Shown here one piece after another: positions 43,281-52,697 of a stretch of DNA of 64,000 bases. The position numbers were made by a program, and so were the translations under genes. Below the pieces are notes generated by a model. It saw only the letters and a program-made list of their open reading frames with translations. It ran no database searches and had not been told where the DNA came from. Position 1 is the first letter of the stretch, and each line of letters opens with the position of its first letter. This DNA comes from an uncultured Verrucomicrobia subdivision 3 bacterium (lineage in GTDB: Bacteria > Verrucomicrobiota > Verrucomicrobiia > Limisphaerales > UBA11358): positions 62,001-126,000 of the forward strand of contig CAILMI010000012.1 of NCBI GenBank assembly GCA_903835255.1, read 5' to 3'.

Positions 43281-44408
43281 ATGCCGCAACCGAAAATCAA
43301 TCGCACCGCCCTCCCGGCGACCCTTGGCTACCGCATGCCGGCCGAATGGGAAAAGCACCAGGCGACCTGGCTTGGCTGGCCCCACAATGCCAGCGACTGG
43401 CCCGGTAAGTTTGAGGTGATCCCGTGGGTCTATGGCGAGATGGTCCGGAACATCTCCGCCGGCGAAAAAGTGAATCTGCTCGTCCGGCACGCGGCCGACG
43501 AAAAACAGGCCCGCCGCATTTTTAAGCACGTCGGCGTGGACCTCCGAAAAATCCGTTTTGTCACGCATCCGACCAATCGCGGCTGGACGCGCGACACCGG
43601 CCCGCTGTTCATCCGGCGCGAGCGCCCGGGCGCCCGGTCCCGGCCCGTCGCAACCGAGACCGACATTGTCCATTTTCATTTCAATGGCTGGGCCAAATAT
43701 GACAACTGGCGCAAGGACACCCGGGTGCCCGAGACCGCCGCGCGTCTGCTGGGCAAAACGCTGTTCCACGCCGAGTGCCGGCGGGCCGGTTCCCCCCGCA
43801 CTCCCCCGCAGCCCTTCGTGATAGAGGGCGGCGGCATTGAGGTCAACGGACGCGGCACCCTGATCTCGACTGAGGAATGCTATCTGCATCCGAAAATCCA
43901 GGTGCGCAACCCCGGCTTGGGCAAGGCGGAGATCGAGGCGACGCTCAAAAACTATCTCGGCGTCACCCACATCTTCTGGCTGGCCAAGGGCCCGAAAGGC
44001 GATGACACCCACGGTCACATCGACGACATCTGTCGTTTTGTGAATGCAAAAACGCTGGTGTTGGTCCGGGAGAAAAATCCCCGGGACGAGAATTACCGGC
44101 CGCTGGCGGAAAACTGGGACCGGATTCAGGATTTGAGGCTTGAAAATGGCACCCGGCCTGAAGTTGTGGAGCTGCCCATGCCGGGACCGCTGTATTTCGA
44201 CGGCGTGCGGCTGCCGGCCAGCTACGCGAACTTTTATATCTGCAACGCGGCCGTCATCGTTCCGACCTTCAATGACCCAAACGATCGCGTGGCCCTGGGG
44301 ATTTTAGGCGACCTGTTCCGCGACCGGCCCGTGGTCGGCATCCACGCCGTGGATCTGGTCTGGGGCTTCGGCTCTCTGCACTGCCTCACACAGCAGCAGC
44401 CGGCATAA
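43281..44408 (+). CDS. aguA: Agmatine deiminase family protein
   Basis: 375 residues, guanidino-modifying fold. MPAEWEKHQATWLGWPHNASDW opens the family. NRGWTRDTGPLFI carries the substrate-binding Asp, FVIEGGGIEVNGRGTLISTEECYL follows, and GDDTHGHIDDICRFV holds the catalytic His. The nucleophile is Cys368 in GSLHCLTQQ near the C-terminus. Agmatine deiminase makes N-carbamoylputrescine on the way to putrescine; the same fold includes peptidyl-arginine deiminases of the Porphyromonas type, but length and motifs favour agmatine. It is a single gene on its strand, followed by the GHL10-like gene. Confidence 0.9.
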   Translation: MPQPKINRTALPATLGYRMPAEWEKHQATWLGWPHNASDWPGKFEVIPWVYGEMVRNISAGEKVNLLVRHAADEKQARRIFKHVGVDLRKIRFVTHPTNRGWTRDTGPLFIRRERPGARSRPVATETDIVHFHFNGWAKYDNWRKDTRVPETAARLLGKTLFHAECRRAGSPRTPPQPFVIEGGGIEVNGRGTLISTEECYLHPKIQVRNPGLGKAEIEATLKNYLGVTHIFWLAKGPKGDDTHGHIDDICRFVNAKTLVLVREKNPRDENYRPLAENWDRIQDLRLENGTRPEVVELPMPGPLYFDGVRLPASYANFYICNAAVIVPTFNDPNDRVALGILGDLFRDRPVVGIHAVDLVWGFGSLHCLTQQQPA

Positions 44409-44510
44409 AGCCCCTCCGGCGTCGAGGATCCCCGGGATGAAGGGGCGCCGACAATTTTAGAAAAAACCTTTGCCAAAACCGGTTCCGCGGCGTTTCATCC
44501 TGAAATCACT

Positions 44511-46043
44511 ATGCGTCCAATGATTGCCATCGCCGCTGCGGTTCTCTTCGGGTTGATGCCGCGTCTGCTCGCGGCGGAAGAAAAGCCGTCCTCCATTGAA
44601 ATCATTCCGCCGCCGCCGGCGCGCGAGTTTCGCGCCACATGGATTGCGACGGTGGGGAATTCGTGCTGGCCTTCCAAGCCTGGCCTGACGACGGCGCAAC
44701 AAAAGGCCGAATTGATCGCCCTGCTCGATCGCGCGGCGGCGCTGAAGTTGAACGCCGTCATTTTTCAGGTGCGTCCGGCATGTGACGCGCTTTATTCGTC
44801 CCGACTGGAGCCGTGGTCGGAATATCTCACCGGCGTGCAGGGCCGCGCCCCATCCCCCTTCTACGACCCGCTCGCCTTCGCCATCGCCGAGGCCCACCGG
44901 CGCGGGTTAGAATTGCACGCGTGGTTCAACCCGTTCCGCGCTCACCATTTTCAGGCGGTGTCCCCAATCGCCCCGGGCCACATCAGCCGGACGCGCCCCG
45001 AGCTGGTCCACAGCTACGGGAAATATCTGTGGCTGGACCCCGGCGATCCCGCCGTCCGCGAGTACTCGCAGCGCGTGGTGATGGACGTGCTAAAACGCTA
45101 TGACGTGGACGGCATCCACTTCGACGATTATTTTTATCCGTATCCTGAGAAGAGCGCAGCGGGCCAGGAGATTGATTTTCCCGATGCTGCGAGCTGGAAA
45201 AAAAACGGTGCGGCCAGCGGTCTGGCGCGGGACGACTGGCGTCGGCGCAACGTGGATGTTTTCATGCAGCAGATTTACCGCGCCATCAAGGCCGAGAAGC
45301 CGTGGGTGAAGTTTGGCATCAGCCCCTTTGGCATCTGGCGGCCAAAAGTCCCGCCGACCATCCGCGGCTTTGACGCCTACGCGGAGCTGTATGCTGACGC
45401 GCGCACCTGGCTGCGGGAGGGGTGGTGCGATTATTTTGCTCCGCAGCTTTACTGGGGCATTGCGCCGCCCCAGACGAGTTTCACCGTCCTGCTGGACTGG
45501 TGGAACGGCGAAAACGTCCGGCACCGCCATATCTGGCCGGGAATGAACTCGCTCAATGCCGGCGGGAAGTGGCCGCCCTCGGAGATCGTGAACCAGATCC
45601 GGGCCACGCGCCGCTATGCGGACGCCGGGCACATCCATTGGAGCAGTTCGGCCTTGATGAAAAACGCCGCGCTGGATGAGGCCCTGCTCCGGGACGCCTA
45701 CCAGCAGCCGGCGCTCATCCCCGCCTCGCCCTGGCTGGATGCCTCTCCCCCCGACCGTCCTAAACTGACGGTGACGCCGTGGAAGAAAACCATGACCCTC
45801 GGCTGGAAAAAAACCGGGGCGGAACCTGTGTGCTGGTGGGTACTGCAATGCCGGACCAACGGGGTGTGGACCTCTGAGATTTTACCGGGGAACGAATCCG
45901 GCCGTTACCGCGAAAACTTCTCGCCGGACGCCGTCGCTCTTCGCGCCGTGGATCGCGCGGGCAATCTGAGCCCGGCGGCGGTCTGGGCGCCGGCATCGGG
46001 GAGGCCCGGGGCGGGGATTGGGAAGCCGGGGCCGGCCCGCTGA
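44511..46043 (+). CDS. Secreted glycosyl-hydrolase-like family 10 protein (GHL10/DUF187)
   Basis: 510 residues with a signal peptide (about 1-22, MRPMIAIAAAVLFGLMPRLLAA). Residues about 38-390 are a TIM-barrel-like GHL10 domain: EFRATWIATVGNSCWPSK, LKLNAVIFQVRPACDALYSS, GLELHAWFNPFRAHH, YDVDGIHFDDYFYPYP (catalytic-type acidic pair) and KFGISPFGIWRP are family hallmarks. The C-terminal about 100 residues (from PDRPKLTVTPWKKT) look like an Ig/FN3-type module. Relatives are thought to act on cell-surface or peptidoglycan-linked glycans; activity is not established here. It converges with rnpB. Confidence 0.88.
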   Translation: MRPMIAIAAAVLFGLMPRLLAAEEKPSSIEIIPPPPAREFRATWIATVGNSCWPSKPGLTTAQQKAELIALLDRAAALKLNAVIFQVRPACDALYSSRLEPWSEYLTGVQGRAPSPFYDPLAFAIAEAHRRGLELHAWFNPFRAHHFQAVSPIAPGHISRTRPELVHSYGKYLWLDPGDPAVREYSQRVVMDVLKRYDVDGIHFDDYFYPYPEKSAAGQEIDFPDAASWKKNGAASGLARDDWRRRNVDVFMQQIYRAIKAEKPWVKFGISPFGIWRPKVPPTIRGFDAYAELYADARTWLREGWCDYFAPQLYWGIAPPQTSFTVLLDWWNGENVRHRHIWPGMNSLNAGGKWPPSEIVNQIRATRRYADAGHIHWSSSALMKNAALDEALLRDAYQQPALIPASPWLDASPPDRPKLTVTPWKKTMTLGWKKTGAEPVCWWVLQCRTNGVWTSEILPGNESGRYRENFSPDAVALRAVDRAGNLSPAAVWAPASGRPGAGIGKPGPAR

Positions 46044-46076
46044 AGGGTTTCGGGATTTCCTGCCCTGGCTTGAAGT

Positions 46077-46472
46077 GGTTTTGGAAGGGCTGTAAGCCGA
46101 ATTCTGTCTGCGTTCTTGCGAACGGAGAGAATCATTTGTCTGAGCGACCGATACCCGAAACCTGTTTCGCTTTCACGAAACCCGGAGCGGACAACTCCTC
46201 GGTTTCCTATTTGGCCTTGCACCCGATGGGGTTTTCCGTGCCGCGTTGCTTGCGCTTCGCGCGGTGGTCTCTTACACCACCTTTTCACCCTTACCGCCTC
46301 AAACAGACGGCGGCGGTCTTATTTTCTGTGGCACTTTCCGTCGGAACGTCTTTCAACTTTCCTCCCGCGTGTATCTCCGGCCGAACCGGAGTTACGCGGC
46401 ATCACGCCCTGCGGTGTTCGGACTTTCCTCCCCCCGCTTGCGCCGGGAGCGATTCTCCGCCCTTCCAAAACC
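46077..46472 (-). ncRNA. rnpB: RNase P RNA (bacterial class A)
   Basis: Transcribed on the minus strand from about 46472. The 5' part GGTTTTGGAAGGGC pairs with the 3' part GCCCTTCCAAAACC (46090-46077), forming helix P1. The conserved core is present: GAGGAAAGTCCGAACACC near the 5' end, GGGTAAGGGTGAAAAGGTGG in the middle, and GACAGAATTCGGCTTACAG before the 3' end. The length, about 396 nt, is normal. It makes the catalytic RNA that trims tRNA 5' leaders. Open frames crossing it on the plus strand are spurious. The ends are set by P1 pairing and may be off by a few bases. Confidence 0.96.
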
Positions 46473-46503
46473 AGACGGAGGATAAACGATCTTGGGGGAG
46501 TTC

Positions 46504-47202
46504 TCAAGCACGGACCCTGTCCTGGATTTGAGGGGCTCGCTCGCGTTCCCGCCGGCGCAGTTGGCGCTCCCGTCTTCCGATCTCCGCCTCCAGCAATTCT
46601 TCCGCGCTCCAGCCGCGAGACCGGGCCAATGCCACTAGGGAAAAAAGCTCTCCCGCCAACACGGATTTCCGGAGGGGGCGGGCGGCGGCGCGGGCTCGCG
46701 GACCCTGTGGGGCATCTAAAAGCTGAGCTTTATCCGCCTTTTTCAGGAGCTTCTCGGCGCGCAGGAGCGCAGGCAGATGCCGGGGAATGCCGTCCAGCGC
46801 AGAAGGACGCGCATGTTTGGTCCCATGCTTTTCCGCCTTCTTGATTTTCTCCCAGTTCGCCCAGACCTCGTCCACGTTCTTCACCTTGGTGGTGCCAAAG
46901 ACGTGCGGATGGCGGCGGACCAGTTTGGCAACCAGCCCGCGGCAGACCCGTTCAAAATCGAAGGCCCCGCGCTCCCGGGCCAGCTGGCAGTGAAAAACCA
47001 CCTGCAACAGCAGGTCGCCCAGCTCCTCCGCCATCTCGGAGTCGTCGCCCGCCTCAATGGCGTCAATCAATTCATACACTTCCTCGATGGCATGACGGCG
47101 CAGCGTCCGATGCGATTGCTCGCGATCCCAGGGGCAGCCCGTGGGGGAACGCAGCGTGGCCATGACCTCCAGCAGACGATGAAGGGCAGATTGTTTTTTC
47201 AT
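46504..47202 (-). CDS. mazG: Nucleoside triphosphate pyrophosphohydrolase MazG
   Basis: Start ATG at 47202 (MKKQSALHRLLEVMATLRSPTGCPWDREQ), 232 residues. CPWDREQSHRTLRRHAIEEVYELIDAI and AEELGDLLLQVVFHCQLARE form the EExxE...ExxD metal site of the MazG fold. E. coli MazG has two such domains; this one has only the N-terminal one, followed by VWANWEKIKKAEK and PSALDGIPRHLPALLRAEKL from the linker. The C-terminal domain is replaced by a basic tail (GRRERQLRRRERERAPQ). It cleaves NTPs to NMP and pyrophosphate. It lies 72 bp downstream of proB on the same strand. Confidence 0.9.
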   Translation of the reverse strand: MKKQSALHRLLEVMATLRSPTGCPWDREQSHRTLRRHAIEEVYELIDAIEAGDDSEMAEELGDLLLQVVFHCQLARERGAFDFERVCRGLVAKLVRRHPHVFGTTKVKNVDEVWANWEKIKKAEKHGTKHARPSALDGIPRHLPALLRAEKLLKKADKAQLLDAPQGPRARAAARPLRKSVLAGELFSLVALARSRGWSAEELLEAEIGRRERQLRRRERERAPQIQDRVRA

Positions 47203-47274
47203 AGGGTTCAAATGCAGGGAAAACTCAGCCGGGCGTGACGTCCGGGTCGGCATCGTCTCCTTCCCCTGGACCTG

Positions 47275-48351
47275 TCACAAAATCACCAGATCGTCGCGGT
47301 GCACCAGCTCCTCCTTGGACAAAGTGCGCTCGCGCACGGCGACGGAACCGGCCCGGGCAATGCCGCGTGCGAACTCCAGGCCGTCCAGGTCGCAGAGGCG
47401 CACGACGTCGCCGGCCACAAAATCGCCCTCGCAGCGTGCCACGCCCGGCGGCAATAAGCTTTTACCCGCCTCGCGCAACGCTTTCTTGGCGCCGTCATCC
47501 ACGAACAGCGCGCCTTTGGGGTGATGAAAGAAGGCGATCCAGCGCTTGCGACCCTGCAGCCGCGTGGGCGGGGCTACAAACAAGGTGCCCTCATCCTCGC
47601 CCGCCAGGATCCTGGCCAGGGCATCGGTCTTGTGACCGGATGCGATCACCAGCGGGATGCCGGATCGGACGGCGATTTTTGCCGCTTGAACTTTTGACGC
47701 CATGCCGCCCACGGCGGTGTCGCTGGTGGTGCCGCCCGCCAGGCCTTCAATGGCGGCGTCAATCTGCTCGATCACCGGGATGGTTTTGGCGTGGGCCTGT
47801 CCGAAATGTTCCATGACGCCGTCCACGGTTGTCAGGATCACCAGCAAATCGGCCGGCAGAAGCGACGCGACCAGCGCGGAGAGCTTGTCGTTGTCGCCGA
47901 ACTTGATTTCCGTGAAGGACACCGCGTCGTTCTCGTTGATGATCGGCACCACGCCGCGGTCCAGCAGCGTGACCAGCGTGTTGCGCGCGTTGAGATGGCG
48001 CTCGTGGTGCTCGAGGTCGTCGTGCGTGAGCAGCACTTGCGCCACGAGGAGGCCGTGCGCGGAGAAAAGCTTGTCATATGCCGCCATAAGCCGGGACTGG
48101 CCGACGGCGGCGCAGGCCTGCTTTTCCGCGAGGTGGGCCGGCCGCGATTCGTAGCCGAGAGCGCCCATGCCCGCGCCGACCGCGCCCGAAGTCACCAGGA
48201 CGACTTCCCTGCCTGCCCGCCGCAGGGCCGCGACCTGGGCGACGAGCTGCTCCAGTTGCGCGGGATCAATCAGCTTGCGGCTGTCGGTCAACACGCCGGT
48301 GCCCAGCTTGACCACGATGCGGGCGGCGGACTTGATGGATTCGCGATGCAC
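47275..48351 (-). CDS. proB: Glutamate 5-kinase
   Basis: GTG start at 48351 (VHRESIKSAARIVVKLGTGVL), 358 residues; a TTG 16 codons upstream is less likely. It phosphorylates glutamate, the first step of proline synthesis. The amino-acid-kinase domain (about 8-250) has VVKLGTGVLTD, LVTSGAVGAGM and IINENDAVSF with FGDNDKLSALVA; TTSDTAVGGMASKVQAA is the ATP-binding end. A PUA domain (about 270-350) completes the protein, as in E. coli. ProA, the next enzyme, is in this window at 59167 on the opposite strand, so the pathway genes are not in one operon. Confidence 0.95.
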   Translation of the reverse strand: MHRESIKSAARIVVKLGTGVLTDSRKLIDPAQLEQLVAQVAALRRAGREVVLVTSGAVGAGMGALGYESRPAHLAEKQACAAVGQSRLMAAYDKLFSAHGLLVAQVLLTHDDLEHHERHLNARNTLVTLLDRGVVPIINENDAVSFTEIKFGDNDKLSALVASLLPADLLVILTTVDGVMEHFGQAHAKTIPVIEQIDAAIEGLAGGTTSDTAVGGMASKVQAAKIAVRSGIPLVIASGHKTDALARILAGEDEGTLFVAPPTRLQGRKRWIAFFHHPKGALFVDDGAKKALREAGKSLLPPGVARCEGDFVAGDVVRLCDLDGLEFARGIARAGSVAVRERTLSKEELVHRDDLVIL

Positions 48352-48475
48352 AGGCGTCAGGTTAGGAAAAAGTGGGCAGGCGCACAACGGGGATTCCAAC
48401 CCCGAAAAATTGTCCCGGTGTCCGACATGGAAGCCGGTGCGGCGATTTCAGCGGGGCCGCTGGAGCTGCGGGCGG

Positions 48476-49204
48476 TCAATCCCCGCCGGTCAAATCCATG
48501 TCGCGCGTGTAATACAAGATCCGGCCGCAGCTGGAGCAGGTGACCAGGTCTTTCTGGGCCTGACAGGTCACGATCAGCTGCTGTTGCAGTTTCATATGGC
48601 AGCCGCCACAGACGCCATGCTGGATGCCGACCACCGCGTTGTCGCCCTTGTTCTTGAGCAGGCGATCGTAGCGGCTGCGGGTGGATTCCTCCACGGCGGA
48701 CGCCAATTCCGTTCGGCCCTGCTGCAGTTCGGCGAGTTCCCTCTTGAAATTTTCCTCGCGCTGGCCCAGTTCGGTGATCTGGCCCTCCGCCAGCTTCTGC
48801 GCGGCATTTGCGGCGCTGTTAGCGCGGGCGACTTCGGCTTGGGCGACTTCGGCCTGCTCCATGAGGCCGATTTCCCGGTCCTCAACCTTGTGGATATCGG
48901 CTTTGCAGGTCTCGATTTCGTGGGCGAGCGCCTTGTATTCCTCGTTCTTGCGCGTCTCAAGCTGCTGGTTGGCGTAGCGGGCGATCTGCGCCTGCTTCGC
49001 CTGCACCTCCAGCTCCAGCTGCTTGCGTTCCGACTCGTTCTGTTTGACGCGGGTCTTGGCGGCGGCGAGTTGCGCCTGGGTGGCGGCGGTCAGATTGCGC
49101 AGGGATTCGCGTTCCGGAGCGATCTGGGCGAGTTCCTCTTGCACCCGGTGAATTTTGCGGTCGCGATCCTGCAAAATCAGAAGTTTTTCCATTGAGTCCA
49201 GCAT
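48476..49204 (-). CDS. Coiled-coil protein with C4-type zinc ribbon
   Basis: Start ATG at 49204 (MLDSMEKLLILQDRDRKIHRV), 242 residues. Residues about 5-185 form a long coiled-coil hairpin rich in Glu, Gln, Ala and Lys. The C-terminal zinc ribbon has CGGC and CSSC pairs about 24 residues apart (GVCGGCHMKL and VTCSSCGRILYY). This is the architecture of the C4-type zinc-ribbon family typified by Chlamydia CT398 and H. pylori HP0958, linked to RpoN, flagellar or secretion functions in those species. The function here is unknown; the gene diverges from pta. Confidence 0.86.
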   Translation of the reverse strand: MLDSMEKLLILQDRDRKIHRVQEELAQIAPERESLRNLTAATQAQLAAAKTRVKQNESERKQLELEVQAKQAQIARYANQQLETRKNEEYKALAHEIETCKADIHKVEDREIGLMEQAEVAQAEVARANSAANAAQKLAEGQITELGQREENFKRELAELQQGRTELASAVEESTRSRYDRLLKNKGDNAVVGIQHGVCGGCHMKLQQQLIVTCQAQKDLVTCSSCGRILYYTRDMDLTGGD

Positions 49205-49387
49205 TAATGAAAGAGCGTATCGACCCCACTCCGGCAAGTCAATTCGCAGACACAAGAGTTTTGGGCGCCAGAAATCTGGAGCCGGCCGGCGCTGGCGGAT
49301 GACCCGCTGCGTGGCTGGACTCGGGCGCCCATCGGAACCGCGCCAATTTCATTGTGCAGTTTCCGCTTTCACGGCTAATCTTGCCCC

Positions 49388-50440
49388 ATGCGTTTCATCG
49401 GCAGCGTCATCGAAAAATTGCAGCGGCACCCCAAGCGGGTGGTGTTTCCCGAGGGCGAGGAGCCCCGCATCCTGCAGGCGGCACGGCAATTCCAGTCCCT
49501 GCGGCTGGGCGCGCCCATCCTGCTGGGCGACCCGGCAAAAATCAAAGCCGTCGCGGAAGAGCTCAACCTTCCGCTCGAGGGCATTCGCATCATCAATCCC
49601 GCCACCAGCGAGGATACGGACTCCTTCGCCCGGCGCTTTCTGGCGCTGCGCCGCGACAAGGGGCTGCGCGCTGCGGAAGCCCGCGAGGCGATTCTGCAGC
49701 CGAACTATTACGGCGCGATGATGCTGGCCATGCATCAGGCGGATGGCTGCATCTCCGGGGCCTCGCATATTTCCGGCAGCGTCCTGCGGCCGCTATTCCA
49801 GATCATCAAGGTCGCCCCCGATATCAAAACCGCCTCCAGCTGCATGGTCATGGAGGTCGAAGACACGCGCATCGGTGAAAACGGCGTCCTGTTCATGGCC
49901 GATTGCGGGGTCATCCCCGACCCCACGGTCGACGAGCTGGCGGACATTGCGGTGACCACCGCGCGACTGGCCCGGCATCTGCTCGGCGTGAAGCCGCGCG
50001 TGGCATTGCTCTCGTTCTCCACCAAGGGCAGCGCGACCCATCCCTCCATTGGCAAAGTCCAGGCCGCAACGGCCATGGCCCGACGGAAGGCGAAGCAGTT
50101 ATTTCTGGAGGCGGACTTCGATGGCGAAATGCAGGCGGATGCGGCGCTGGTGCCGGAAATCGCACGGCGGAAGCTTCCCGATGGCAAGGTGGCTGGACGC
50201 GCCAACGTGCTGGTTTTCCCCGACCTCAATTCCGGGAACATCGCCAGCAAGCTGGTCCGCACGGTGAGCCGCGCCAACGCGTACGGCCAGATCCTGCTCG
50301 GCCTCAACCGGCCGGCGGCGGATGTCTCCCGCGGCTCCAGCGCGCACGACATCTTGGGCGTGGCAGCGATCATCGCCATCCAGGCGACCGATTACCAGAA
50401 GCTCTATCCCGGAGCGGATGCGCAATTGCCCGGCGAGTAA
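49388..50440 (+). CDS. pta: Phosphate acetyltransferase (catalytic domain protein)
   Basis: 350 residues, the PTA_PTB catalytic domain alone. RVVFPEGEEPRILQAARQ opens the fold, LQPNYYGAMMLAMHQADGCISGASHISGSVLRP is the Pta signature, and LSFSTKGSATHPSIGKVQAAT and NVLVFPDLNSGNIASKLVR are the CoA and phosphate site regions. It converts acetyl-CoA and phosphate to acetyl phosphate. E. coli Pta carries an additional N-terminal P-loop/DRTGG region; here that part is a separate gene starting at the very next base. ackA is not in the window. Confidence 0.93.
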   Translation: MRFIGSVIEKLQRHPKRVVFPEGEEPRILQAARQFQSLRLGAPILLGDPAKIKAVAEELNLPLEGIRIINPATSEDTDSFARRFLALRRDKGLRAAEAREAILQPNYYGAMMLAMHQADGCISGASHISGSVLRPLFQIIKVAPDIKTASSCMVMEVEDTRIGENGVLFMADCGVIPDPTVDELADIAVTTARLARHLLGVKPRVALLSFSTKGSATHPSIGKVQAATAMARRKAKQLFLEADFDGEMQADAALVPEIARRKLPDGKVAGRANVLVFPDLNSGNIASKLVRTVSRANAYGQILLGLNRPAADVSRGSSAHDILGVAAIIAIQATDYQKLYPGADAQLPGE

Positions 50441-51535
50441 ATGAACACTTCCACTCCCCGCGTCTTCATCGCCGCCACCCGTCAGAACGACGGCAAGACC
50501 ACCACCTCCCTCGGGCTGATCGCAGCGCTCCAGCGGCATTTCCCCCGCGTCGGCTACATCAAGCCCGTCGGCCAGCGCTTCGTCGAGATCGAGGAGCAGA
50601 AGATTGATGAGGACTCCGTGCTGATGGATTCCGTTTACCACCTCAACTGCCCGCTTGGGGACATGAGCCCGATCGCCGTCGAGCCCGATTTCACCCGCAA
50701 ATATCTCATGGCGGCCAACAACGAGACGCTGGTCCGCAAAATCCAGAAGGCATTTGACCGGGTGGCTTGGGAAAAAGATTTCGTGCTCTGCGAAGGCAGC
50801 GGCCATGCCGGCGTTGGCTCGGTATTTGACCTCTCCAACGCACAGGTCGCTAAAATACTCGGAGCAAAAGTCATCCTCGTCTCCCAGGGCGGCATCGGCA
50901 AGCCGATCGACGAAGTGGCTCTCAACCAAGCCCTGTTTCAAAAGGAGGGCGTCGAGATCATCGGGGTCATCTTGAACAAAGTGCTCGAAAGCAAGGTGGA
51001 GTACATTGCCGACTTCGCGCGGCGCGGCCTCAAACGCAGGGGACTGGAACTGCTGGGCGTGCTCCCTTATGAGCAGACCCTCAGTAATCCCTCAATGGAT
51101 TTAATCCGCGAAGAACTGCGAGCCGAGCCGCTGAATGCCGCCCCCACGCTCCATGCGCTCGTCGGGGATGTGGTGGTGGGGGCGATGAGTGCCCAGAATG
51201 CGATGAAGTTCTTTAAGCCCGGCGTGCTGCTCATCACCCCCGGGGATCGCGATGACATTGTGCTGACGGCCTGCACCGCCATCGACGCTCAAAGCAAAGA
51301 AAAAATGGCGGGCATCGTCCTTACCGGCGGCCTGCGACCGCCTGAGAGCATCCTTAAAATTATCCGCACCATGCCCATCCCCGTCCTGCTCGCTCAGGCG
51401 GACAGCTATCAGGTTGCTTCCCGGGTCCATAATCTGACCGTCAAAACCCGACCCTCGGATTCGGAGAAAATATCGCTCATCCGCGACATCGTCGCTAAAA
51501 ACGTCAACCTTAAGAAAATTCTCCAAGCCATATGA
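50441..51535 (+). CDS. P-loop (BioD-like) plus DRTGG domain protein, Pta N-terminal module
   Basis: 364 residues. FIAATRQNDGKTTTSLGLIAAL is a BioD/CobQ-type P-loop, and GYIKPVGQR and VLCEGSGHAGVGSVFDLSNAQVAK complete the AAA_26 domain (about 1-205). Residues about 215-325 match the DRTGG domain seen in long Pta proteins (LVGDVVVGAMSAQNAMKFF, KPGVLLITPGDRDDIVLTAC). Together these are the N-terminal, regulatory half of E. coli-type Pta. The start immediately follows the pta stop and the gene overlaps hisC by ATGA (51532-51535), so expression is coupled. It probably regulates Pta allosterically (inference). Confidence 0.85.
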   Translation: MNTSTPRVFIAATRQNDGKTTTSLGLIAALQRHFPRVGYIKPVGQRFVEIEEQKIDEDSVLMDSVYHLNCPLGDMSPIAVEPDFTRKYLMAANNETLVRKIQKAFDRVAWEKDFVLCEGSGHAGVGSVFDLSNAQVAKILGAKVILVSQGGIGKPIDEVALNQALFQKEGVEIIGVILNKVLESKVEYIADFARRGLKRRGLELLGVLPYEQTLSNPSMDLIREELRAEPLNAAPTLHALVGDVVVGAMSAQNAMKFFKPGVLLITPGDRDDIVLTACTAIDAQSKEKMAGIVLTGGLRPPESILKIIRTMPIPVLLAQADSYQVASRVHNLTVKTRPSDSEKISLIRDIVAKNVNLKKILQAI

Positions 51536-52632
51536 TCCCCCCGCCCACCAATTCTGCGCTCAGTACTCTGCCGCGATACCAACCGGGCCGTCCGATAGAA
51601 GAGGTGGCTCGCGAACTGAATCTGCCGGCGAATGAAATCATCAAGCTGGCATCCAACGAAAACCCGCTCGGCCCATCGCCGCTCGCCCTGGCCGCGATGC
51701 AGAAAACCCTAGCCACCCTGCATCTTTATCCGGACGGCAACGCCTTTTACCTCAAGCAAAAACTGGCGGAAAAAGTCGGCGTGGCGCCCGCCAACTTGGT
51801 GCTGGGAAATGGCTCCAATGAAATCATCGAGTTTGTCGGCCATGCCTATTTTGCACCCGGCGTGGACGTGGTAGTTTCGCAGTTCTGCTTCGCCATTTAT
51901 CCCCTGGTGGCAAAAATGTTCGGGGCAAACCTAGTGACTGTTCCGGCTAAAAATCACGGGCACGATCTGCCGGCAATGCTCCGGGCCATCACGCCGCAAA
52001 CGCGGGTGGTGTTCGTGGCGAATCCGAATAATCCGACCGGAACGCTGGTGCCGCGCGAGGAGGTCATCGCGTTCGTCAATGAGATCCCCGACCATGTGCT
52101 GCTGGTGATGGATGAGGCCTATCTGGAATTTCTGGAGGACCCGGCGGATTTGGCCTCGTTGGTGCGGCTCGGCGTGCGGCCGAACCTGCTGCTGATGCGG
52201 ACGTTCTCGAAGATCTACGGGCTGGCCGGCCTGCGGATCGGCTACGGCATAGGGCATCCGGATTTGATCAGCGCCCTCGAAAAAATCCGGCAGCCTTTCA
52301 ACATCAATTCCCTCGCCCAAGCGGGCGCGCTCGCGGCGCTGGATGATCAGGAATATGTGCGCCGGACGCGGGCGAACAATCTCGCCGGGCTGCAATTTTT
52401 CCAGCGCGCGTTTCGCGCCCTGAAGCTGGAATATGTCCCCTCCGCCGCCAATTTCATCCTGGTGCGCGTGGGCCGCGGGCAGGCCGTGTTCGCGGCGATG
52501 CAGAAGCAGGGAGTGATCGCGCGCCCCATGGACGGCTATCAGCTGGGCGAATGGCTCCGCATCTCCGTCGGCACCCCCGGGGAAAACGAGCGGTGCCTGA
52601 GCGCCCTGAAAAGCGCGCTGGACCCGAAATAA
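51532..52632 (+). CDS. hisC: Histidinol-phosphate aminotransferase
   Basis: 366 residues, fold-type I PLP enzyme. YQPGRPIEEVARELNLP and KLASNENPLGPSPLAL are the HisC opening, with NPNNPTGT, DEAYLEF and TFSKIYGLAGLRIGYGI, where Lys227 binds PLP. Arg in the C-terminal LRISVGTPGEN contacts the substrate carboxylate. It converts imidazole-acetol phosphate to histidinol phosphate; such enzymes also often serve as aromatic aminotransferases. Translation is coupled to the DRTGG gene by a four-base overlap, though no other his gene is nearby. Confidence 0.92.
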   Translation: MIPPPTNSALSTLPRYQPGRPIEEVARELNLPANEIIKLASNENPLGPSPLALAAMQKTLATLHLYPDGNAFYLKQKLAEKVGVAPANLVLGNGSNEIIEFVGHAYFAPGVDVVVSQFCFAIYPLVAKMFGANLVTVPAKNHGHDLPAMLRAITPQTRVVFVANPNNPTGTLVPREEVIAFVNEIPDHVLLVMDEAYLEFLEDPADLASLVRLGVRPNLLLMRTFSKIYGLAGLRIGYGIGHPDLISALEKIRQPFNINSLAQAGALAALDDQEYVRRTRANNLAGLQFFQRAFRALKLEYVPSAANFILVRVGRGQAVFAAMQKQGVIARPMDGYQLGEWLRISVGTPGENERCLSALKSALDPK

Positions 52633-52697
52633 TTGATTTGAATCGCGGCCGAAACCGATTACTTATTCCGTTCTGAAACCCAACTGACCAGCCAAAC

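Noticed and set aside
46070-46844. Open frames up to 242 codons on the plus strand
   Set aside because: They cross the RNase P RNA gene and the mazG gene; the RNA core motifs and P1 pairing explain the sequence.
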